Assembly: GCA_017432565.1 (NCBI GenBank)
Contig: JAFRIW010000046.1
Span: 1 to 64,000 of the forward strand
Origin: Lachnospiraceae bacterium
GTDB lineage: Bacteria; Bacillota; Clostridia; Lachnospirales; Lachnospiraceae
DNA length: 64,000 bases
Reading direction: 5' to 3'
Made by a program: the position numbers and the translations under genes. Positions 58,488-64,000 of the stretch are shown in pieces. Each line of letters opens with the position of its first letter. Position 1 is the first letter of the stretch. The notes beneath the pieces are model-generated. The model did not search any database and was not told the DNA's origin. It saw only the letters and a program-made list of their open reading frames with translations.

Positions 58488-60781
58488 TCCTGTTCTTCCT
58501 CCTTCTGCACCTCGCCGAACAGATGGGCAAAATAATCATTCCGCACCACGCCGTCCATGTAGGCGCGCTTGTTCCGGATGATCACCTTCATTTTGTCCAC
58601 ATAGCCCTCCGGCACCACCGTGTCCTCCGACACCGGGATAAATTTCCCGGATGCGGCATAGTAAGTGCCCAGATCGCTCTTCCAGTCATAGCTCATCGTG
58701 AAAACCAGCGGCGGCGCCTCCGAAAAAACATCCCGCCCCGGGAGCAGTCTCGAATCCCACTCCGTCCCGAACAGATTGGAGAGCGTCGGGAGAATATCGA
58801 TGCTCGAGACCGGTGTGTCGACCGTGACAGGACTCTCCTTCTCCAGACTTCCGCACCAGAGAATCAGACGGTTGTGATCCCGCTCAAAATAATCCGTCAC
58901 CTCATAGCCGTAGAGTTCCGACAGGTAAGGCATGTGCCCCACCGCGGCGTCCTCATCCAGTCCGTAGGGGAAGTGGTCGGCCGTGATGCAGATCACCGTA
59001 TCGTCCGCAATACCGGCCTTTTCCAGTTCATTGACCAGATAAGTCAGCATATTCTCCAGCTCCAGATTGCAGGCAATATAAGCCTTGACCTTGTCGGAGA
59101 GTTCGATTCCCTTCTCCGCGCACCAGGCCTCCACGGTGTCTATGTTCTTCGCGGACATCTTGTTGTAGCCGGCGTTGTAGGCGCTGTGCCCGCTGACCGT
59201 CATGTAATAAATATTGAAGGGCTGATGATCAATGTATTCCGGCAGCGTCCCCTGAATCATTTCCAGATCGCTCTCCGGCCACTGCTGCGTCACATATTCC
59301 TCCATGCCGTTGCCCATGCCCATGAAGCCCTCGCTGTATCCCAGCGCATTGTGCGTGATGTGACGGTCATAGTACTTGTAGTCATTATTGTGGTAGACCT
59401 TGCCGAAATACCCCAGACGGTCCAGCTGTGCCCCCATCGTGAAATAATTGTTGTGGGTGGAGATGTTTTTCATCGAGCGCCCGCCGGAGACCGGCAGCAG
59501 GCCGGTCAGAAACTGGAACTCGCCCCCGGTTGTGCCCGCGCTCGCCGGCTGATAGTAATCCGTAAACCGGATTCCCTTCTCCGCGAGACGATACAGCGTC
59601 GGCGTCAGATCCGGATCGATCATATCGCCGCTGAAGGCCTCGGCCGCAATCAGAATCAGATTTTTTCCTTCGAAGATGCCGGTCATCTCATTTTTATGCG
59701 TGGGCGTGAGTGTCCGGACATACTCATCGATGCTTCCCATTGCGCCGCCGGCTGCGGAAAGCTCCTCCAGATCCAGCGGCAGCACATTCTCTTCATAGAC
59801 CGGACCTCTGTCCTCGGTGAGATATTCCCGCATCCTGAAAAGAAGCTCCCGATGTGCCTCCTGTGCGGCCAGTGCATCCTCATCCTGTCCGCCCCGGAGA
59901 AGAACCGGCTTCTCATCGGATGCTTCCGGCGCTTTTTCAGGCGTATCCGTCCCGACGGCAGTGCTCTTTTTCTGCGTATTCCCGTCGGTGCTCCCGGCGC
60001 TCTTCTGCAGCGCCGGCTCCTGCTGCCGGACGGCAGTCACATTCTGCCCTGTCTGCGACGGCTCCTCCGCCGCCAGCACATCGAACTCAAAGCCCGCCGG
60101 CTCGCCGGGGGCAGAGATTTTCTTCAGGTCCAGGCGCAGACCCGTCAGATATCCGAAGCTCGTGACGGCCCGCTGGAAACTGTATTCATTGGTGTAGGCA
60201 CTCCGGTAATTTTCCGAGCTGTTCAGCAGATAAGCCGTAAGAGAAATCAGCAGGACCAGACCCGCCGCCGGCACCGCCAGTTCTTTCAGAAGGCCCTTTT
60301 CATCCTCCGCCCCGGCGAGGCGGCGGTAAAGAAGAAACCAGAGAACAACGGGAAGCAGTAAAAGTCCGATATGGATCAGACCGTCTGCCGAAAACATCAT
60401 GGAGAACAGAATGTCGGAAAAGCCGCCCATCGCGTCGGAAGCGGCAAAGAGCATCGTATCCAGGTCATAATAGCATTTAAAGGATCTGTAGACGAAGAAC
60501 TCCGCCCCGAAGACAAACGCGCCTGCCATCAGCAGGAGCGCACCAAACACCATGCGGATGCGGCGCGGCAGGATGCGGATCAGCAGGGCTGCCATCAGAC
60601 CGTACACGGCCGAGAAAAGCAGTATATAAATGAAATCCGTCCCGAGATTCTCCCGGACGGTCGCATTTCTGAAGACAAGCTCCCAGTATAGAATGACGGC
60701 CGCAAAGAAGCCGCAGAGCTTATAAGAACTTTTCAATTGCCTTCTGGAACTCCTCCAGTGCCTGTGTGTCGTGATCCTCAA
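58484..60781 (-). CDS. LtaS-type phosphoglycerol transferase / sulfatase-fold membrane enzyme
   Basis: 765 aa. Several N-terminal membrane helices (FFAAVILYWELVF, FIYILLFSAVYGLMAALLI, MVFGALLLMAGAFVFGAEFFV, GLIHIGLLLLPVVLWFLLY, LAVPAAGLVLLISLTAYLL) and a linker with low-complexity Ser/Thr/Glu lead to an extracellular sulfatase domain. LILIAAEAFSGDMID holds a metal Glu, AGTTGGEFQFLTGLLP the catalytic Thr, and ICITADHFPYGLDED the metal Asp-His pair. It likely polymerises or adds glycerol-phosphate on lipid anchors. The given start lies 62 bases inside the CsoR gene; a TTG at L16 would shorten this to about 17 bases. Confidence 0.88.
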   Translation of the reverse strand: MRITTHRHWRSSRRQLKSSYKLCGFFAAVILYWELVFRNATVRENLGTDFIYILLFSAVYGLMAALLIRILPRRIRMVFGALLLMAGAFVFGAEFFVYRSFKCYYDLDTMLFAASDAMGGFSDILFSMMFSADGLIHIGLLLLPVVLWFLLYRRLAGAEDEKGLLKELAVPAAGLVLLISLTAYLLNSSENYRSAYTNEYSFQRAVTSFGYLTGLRLDLKKISAPGEPAGFEFDVLAAEEPSQTGQNVTAVRQQEPALQKSAGSTDGNTQKKSTAVGTDTPEKAPEASDEKPVLLRGGQDEDALAAQEAHRELLFRMREYLTEDRGPVYEENVLPLDLEELSAAGGAMGSIDEYVRTLTPTHKNEMTGIFEGKNLILIAAEAFSGDMIDPDLTPTLYRLAEKGIRFTDYYQPASAGTTGGEFQFLTGLLPVSGGRSMKNISTHNNYFTMGAQLDRLGYFGKVYHNNDYKYYDRHITHNALGYSEGFMGMGNGMEEYVTQQWPESDLEMIQGTLPEYIDHQPFNIYYMTVSGHSAYNAGYNKMSAKNIDTVEAWCAEKGIELSDKVKAYIACNLELENMLTYLVNELEKAGIADDTVICITADHFPYGLDEDAAVGHMPYLSELYGYEVTDYFERDHNRLILWCGSLEKESPVTVDTPVSSIDILPTLSNLFGTEWDSRLLPGRDVFSEAPPLVFTMSYDWKSDLGTYYAASGKFIPVSEDTVVPEGYVDKMKVIIRNKRAYMDGVVRNDYFAHLFGEVQKEEEQE

Positions 60782-61001
60782 CCGCGTGGATAATGCAGTG
60801 AGAGATGTGTTCGTTAATGATCACCTTCTGTGCGCTGCGGATCGCAGAATCCACTGCGGACAGCTGCACCAGAATATCCGAGCAGTCCTCGTCGTTTTCC
60901 ACCATGCTCTTTACCTTCTGCAGGTGGCCGATGATCCGGGACAGCCGGTTGACCAGTTTTTTCTTATGCTCCGGAGAATGATAATGTCCGTGATCGTGCA
61001 T
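60720..61001 (-). CDS. CsoR/RcnR-family metal-sensing repressor (Cys-His-Cys, CsoR type)
   Basis: 93 aa, all-helical. A His-rich head (MHDHGHYHSPEHKKK) is followed by NRLSRIIGHLQKVKSMVE. Ligands fit the CsoR Cu(I) set: Cys 40, His 65 and Cys 69, with the 25- and 4-residue spacings of CsoR (36/61/65). It would release DNA when copper binds. No copper exporter or chaperone is nearby, and its 3' end overlaps the LtaS-type gene by 62 bases, so the operon it heads may itself be the target. Confidence 0.88.
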   Translation of the reverse strand: MHDHGHYHSPEHKKKLVNRLSRIIGHLQKVKSMVENDEDCSDILVQLSAVDSAIRSAQKVIINEHISHCIIHAVEDHDTQALEEFQKAIEKFL

Positions 61002-61120
61002 AGGTGTCTGCCTTTCCGCGGCCCGGTCCCGCCGGGCGGCTCACAATGGATATTCTACATCAGGGCAATGACAAAAGAAAGTTTCTAAAATTTTAATTAT
61101 TTTTTTCGGGTGGAATCGGC

Positions 61121-61126
61121 TATACT
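61121..61126 (+). promoter_or_regulatory. possible -10 for the LPG-synthase-like gene
   Basis: TATACT only 11 bases before the ATG at 61138. If used, the mRNA would be almost leaderless. No convincing -35. Confidence 0.35.
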
Positions 61127-61137
61127 AGTAGGCAGCT

Positions 61138-62226
61138 ATGAGAAAACAGATTTTTGCATATATTAAGGATCATAAAAATATTGTCTGGACCGGCGTTGCG
61201 GTCCTTCTGGCTGTCGTGTCGATCGGCGCGGTGCTGGCTTACAGCCGCGAGCTGACGCTCGGCGATATTTTCCGTTTCTTCCAGGCATCCGATCCGTTCT
61301 GGATGACGTTCGCGGTGCTCTGCTCCGTCGGCTACATTTTCTTTGAGGCACTGGCGCTGCAGGTTCTGCTGCGTCACACCGGGCAGGACAGCCGCTTCCG
61401 CCACTCACTGACTTACAGCGCGGCGGACATTTACTGTGCCGCCATCACCCCTTCCGCGACCGGCGGACAGCCGGTCTGCGCCTGGTTCATGGTGCGCGAC
61501 GGCATTCCGATCGGCGTGGTCTCCGCGATTCTGCTCGCCTTCCTGATCATGCATACGCTCGCGACGGTTCTCATCGGTCTGGTCAGCCTCGCCTGGCGGC
61601 CCGGTGTTTTCCTCGGTTTCTCCATCTGGTCGAGAATCTTTATCGTGCTCGGCTACGTAACTCTCACCGCCCTGGGTATCTTCTTCCTGTTCCTGACCAA
61701 GCTTGACAAGTGGATTTTCCGGACCGGCTGCCGTCTGATCGACTGGCTGACGAAAAAGAAGCTGATCAAGCGGACAGATTACTGGAAGAACTGGTACAAG
61801 AAGATCATCGACGACTACAGCAGTTCCTTCCGGATTATGTACGGAAAGGGCGGCGGCATCGCGTGGCTGGCAGTGTTCCTGCTGAATGTGTTCCAGCGCA
61901 TGGCCCAGCAGAGTGTCTCTTCGCTGGTTTTCCTGGCGGGCGGCGGCGACAGGACCGGCGTTCCGACCGTTTTCGTCTCACAGGTCTTCACGGCCATCGG
62001 TTCTATGTGCGTCCCGGTTCCGGGCGGATCAGGTGTCGCGGATTTCCTGCTGCTCGACGGACTGATGGAAATCATGGATAAACAATCCGCGGTGCAGCTT
62101 GAACTGCTCTCCCGCGGATTATCCTTCTACGTATGTGTTTTGACCAGCCTGGTCATTGTGCTCGCTGCTTACTTCCTGCGCAGACAGAAGTATTCTTCCT
62201 CGCCGGTTCGCAAGACAACGGATTAA
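61138..62226 (+). CDS. lysylphosphatidylglycerol synthase TM region-like (flippase-like) membrane protein
   Basis: 362 aa with about seven or eight helices (VWTGVAVLLAVVSIGAVLAY; FWMTFAVLCSVGYIFFEALALQVLL; GVVSAILLAFLIMHTLATVLIGLVSL). ITPSATGGQPVCAWFMVRDG and VPVPGGSGVADFLLLDGL are the conserved intramembrane loops of the UPF0104/MprF-flippase family. The C-terminal aminoacyltransferase domain of MprF is absent. It probably moves or handles a lipid at the inner membrane, consistent with the adjacent LtaS and PlsC-like genes. Start ATG has only a weak site (AGGCAGCT). Confidence 0.85.
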   Translation: MRKQIFAYIKDHKNIVWTGVAVLLAVVSIGAVLAYSRELTLGDIFRFFQASDPFWMTFAVLCSVGYIFFEALALQVLLRHTGQDSRFRHSLTYSAADIYCAAITPSATGGQPVCAWFMVRDGIPIGVVSAILLAFLIMHTLATVLIGLVSLAWRPGVFLGFSIWSRIFIVLGYVTLTALGIFFLFLTKLDKWIFRTGCRLIDWLTKKKLIKRTDYWKNWYKKIIDDYSSSFRIMYGKGGGIAWLAVFLLNVFQRMAQQSVSSLVFLAGGGDRTGVPTVFVSQVFTAIGSMCVPVPGGSGVADFLLLDGLMEIMDKQSAVQLELLSRGLSFYVCVLTSLVIVLAAYFLRRQKYSSSPVRKTTD

Positions 62227-62250
62227 TTCCCTCTTTACAGCTTTCTTCCA

Positions 62251-63189
62251 TCACCTGGAATCGCGGTCAACCAGCTTGAGCGCGATGATGCTCACCACCG
62301 CAAAAATCACGATAAACACAAGAAGCAGCAGCCAGCAGCACGCCAGATTCGCGACTGTGTATTCATACATCGGATTCTGGTTATAGGCGCCGGAAAACTG
62401 GAGGATATCCCCGACCTTGCCCTCTTTCTCAATGAGGCGGATCACTTCATAGATCGGCTTGCTGCCATTGATTTCCATATCCTTGAATTTGAAAATCGTG
62501 TTCCAGAGTGTCACCATCGGCAGTGCATTATAGTTTCCGATCGTGCCCAGACTCTGCAGTCCCCAGCGTGAAACCGTCAGCAGTGTGAGTTTCTCCGCAA
62601 ATCCCGTGAGCTGGAAAAATCCGCCGGAGAAGACCAGCTGGACGATCAGCAGGAACGGCATGACGGTCATCGCCGTGGTGGTATTGTTGACAATACACGA
62701 GACCGCGAGAGACATAATATCCGACGCATAGGTGATCAGGAAGATCGAGATCATCAGGTCGATGGTGCCCCAGGGCGTGATCAGCCCTTTCTCCGGAATC
62801 TTCACCGATGCCATGCGGCAGACACCGATGGTAATCAGCGTCTGAGCAAGGCACAGAAGGAACTGATAAATCATATGCGCGCCGATATAAGCCGAAATAT
62901 GCATGCCTGCCCGGTGCTCGCGCTTGACGATCTGGCGTTCGCGGCACACCACCTGAATGGAGTTGAAGAAGCCGTTCCAGATACATACACAGACCAGCGC
63001 GAAGCTGCCTGTGAGGGTTCCTTCCTGCGTGACAAACAGGTTCTGTCCGGTCACGAAGGTAACCAGTGCCGCAATGATCGCAGCCATCGGCAGAACCTTC
63101 CAGTCACTCTGATAAATGAACATGCGCAGAAATTTGCCCAGATAAACCGGTATCTGCGCCAACGTTCCGCGGTATTGTTCACGCTTCAT
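62251..63189 (-). CDS. ABC-2 type transporter permease
   Basis: 312 aa from ATG at 63189 (CGGAGGCAGACA upstream); a longer frame to 63240 lies inside the ATPase gene. Six hydrophobic segments include LPMAAIIAALVTFVTGQNLFV, FALVCVCIWNGFFNSIQVVC, YIGAHMIYQFLLCLAQTLITIGVC, MTVMPFLLIVQLVFSGGFFQ and the last LACCWLLLLVFIVIFAVVSII. The RERQIVKREHRAGMHISAYI loop resembles the connecting helix of ABCG/white half-transporters. It overlaps the ATPase gene by 11 bases, so the two form one exporter. Substrate unknown. Confidence 0.88.
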   Translation of the reverse strand: MKREQYRGTLAQIPVYLGKFLRMFIYQSDWKVLPMAAIIAALVTFVTGQNLFVTQEGTLTGSFALVCVCIWNGFFNSIQVVCRERQIVKREHRAGMHISAYIGAHMIYQFLLCLAQTLITIGVCRMASVKIPEKGLITPWGTIDLMISIFLITYASDIMSLAVSCIVNNTTTAMTVMPFLLIVQLVFSGGFFQLTGFAEKLTLLTVSRWGLQSLGTIGNYNALPMVTLWNTIFKFKDMEINGSKPIYEVIRLIEKEGKVGDILQFSGAYNQNPMYEYTVANLACCWLLLLVFIVIFAVVSIIALKLVDRDSR

Positions 63190-64000
63190 TGTCTGCCTCC
63201 GTTTTTTCTTCTGAAGAACCGCCGGCTCTCTTTTCCGCAAAAGCCTCTATGTATTCATCGGCTTTTCCTTCGCCGCCCTCCTGTTCCCGATTGACCCGCA
63301 TGACAATTTCTTCCATTGTCTGCCGTCCGAAGAACGCTCTCGCTTCGTCCGGAGAGCCGTAGAAGGCGAGCCGTCCGACACGCCCTGAATCTCTGGCCAG
63401 AACAATCACTTTGTCAAACAGATCCGCGACCCGGTCGGGTGTGTGCGTGATCACGATGACGATTTTGCCCTGATCCGCAATCTGGCGGAGCTTCGAAAAC
63501 AGTTCTCTGGCCAGAACGCCGTCCAGACCGGAGTCCGGCTCGTCCAGAATAAACAGATCCGGATCCGTGATCAGTTCTGTTCCGATGGAAATACGCTTCT
63601 TCTGTCCGCCGGACTTCTTGGAGACCAGGCCCTGTTTTCCGGCTGCCAGTCCGAGAATATCCATGACTTCGTCAATCCGCTGATTGCGTTCCTTATAGTG
63701 GACAGAGGAAGGAAGTCTGAGCAGGGCTGCGTCCTCCAGCGTGCGGATGACCGTGTCGTTCAGTCTCAGAAGATCCTGCTGCGGCACCATGCCGATCTTG
63801 TGAACCAGCTCGTCATAATTCTCGTAGACATTCTTTCCCTTGAGAAAAATGTCGGCGTCAGCCTTCTCATATCCGGTCACCGCGTTGATAAAAGTGGTCT
63901 TGCCTGCGCCGGAGCCGCCGAGAAGAAGGACCAGACTTCCCTCCGGAATCGCCAGCCGGATGTCCTTCAGCAGATACCGTTTTTTCGCAAGATCCCTGAC
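63179..64000 (-). CDS. ABC transporter ATP-binding protein, ABCG-like (5' end outside window)
   Basis: The frame is open to the window end; Walker A is in the last bases (LLLGGSGAGKTTFINAVTGYE). Visible next are the Q-loop region KIGMVPQQDLLRLNDTV, the signature SKKSGGQKKRISIGTELI (ABC motif with the KKR that marks the ABCG class), Walker B DLFILDEPDSGLDG and the His loop VIVITHTPDRV. The C-terminal tail is charged (EKRAGGSSEEKTEADNEA). It powers the ABC-2 permease encoded directly downstream. Confidence 0.9.
   Translation of the reverse strand, partial: VRDLAKKRYLLKDIRLAIPEGSLVLLLGGSGAGKTTFINAVTGYEKADADIFLKGKNVYENYDELVHKIGMVPQQDLLRLNDTVIRTLEDAALLRLPSSVHYKERNQRIDEVMDILGLAAGKQGLVSKKSGGQKKRISIGTELITDPDLFILDEPDSGLDGVLARELFSKLRQIADQGKIVIVITHTPDRVADLFDKVIVLARDSGRVGRLAFYGSPDEARAFFGRQTMEEIVMRVNREQEGGEGKADEYIEAFAEKRAGGSSEEKTEADNEA

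Noticed and set aside
58481..60361. 626-codon open frame on the + strand
   Set aside because: Antisense to the LtaS-type gene, whose metal-site motifs are intact.

Overview
The window reads as chromosome of an anaerobic, gut-type clostridium, most likely Lachnospiraceae. This rests on a perfect CIRCE element, a lipoteichoic-acid-synthase-type enzyme, strong AGGAGG ribosome sites, moderately high G+C by eye, and a glycyl-radical fucose/rhamnose metabolosome. It also carries DUF5716/DUF5717-type proteins, which I know mainly from this group. I see no rRNA, tRNA, CRISPR array, prophage or insertion sequence. Genes are densely packed, many with 4-bp stop/start overlaps.

Layout. 1-5.0 kb (+): end of a carbohydrate ABC importer (two LplB/YtcP-type permeases, a lipoprotein binding protein) plus an intracellular GH32 fructan/sucrose hydrolase. 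5.1-10.5 kb (-): a collapsed flavodoxin remnant, a small membrane protein, a glutathione peroxidase, a large lipoprotein, a HAMP-SpoIIE phosphatase and a 50-residue protein. 10.6-14.7 kb: a sugar module with a Gfo/Idh/MocA-ROK kinase fusion and a second Gfo/Idh/MocA enzyme, divergent from an AraC regulator. 14.7-18.7 kb (-): a triple-TPM-domain exported protein, a zinc-ribbon membrane protein and a conserved hypothetical.

18.7-33.1 kb (-) is the centrepiece, a complete GRM5-like metabolosome locus behind a near-consensus promoter at 33020-33048. Gene order is glycyl radical diol dehydratase, activase, class II aldolase, aldehyde dehydrogenase, zinc alcohol dehydrogenase, four BMC-H shell proteins, PduL, BMC-P vertex protein, PduS, BMC-T (PduT) and a DeoR regulator. 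It splits fuculose-1-P/rhamnulose-1-P to lactaldehyde, which becomes 1,2-propanediol, then propionaldehyde, then propionyl-CoA/propionyl-P plus propanol. The gene run then continues, with overlapping genes, into a ParA ATPase and a 106-residue disordered Lys/Ala/Glu-rich protein with a Trp near its C-terminus. I read this pair as a possible McdAB-like positioning system for a catabolic microcompartment, and it is the main discovery candidate. Rhamnulokinase at 38.1-39.5 kb supplies the rhamnose branch.

33.7-54.6 kb: an aminotransferase (+), a CASTOR/POLLUX-type channel, an ABC ATPase with matching gaps in both halves, rhaB, a TPR/DUF5716/DUF5717 module of unknown function with its own promoter and dyad, htpG with CIRCE, a PpiC-type lipoprotein, dihydrofolate reductase, thymidylate synthase, HflC/HflK and a beta-CASP nuclease. 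54.6-64 kb: a secreted DUF5722-type putative glycosidase (+), a PlsC-like acyltransferase with a zinc ribbon, an orphan HicB, an LtaS-type enzyme, a CsoR-type regulator, an LPG-synthase-like membrane protein (+) and an ABC exporter pair cut by the window end.
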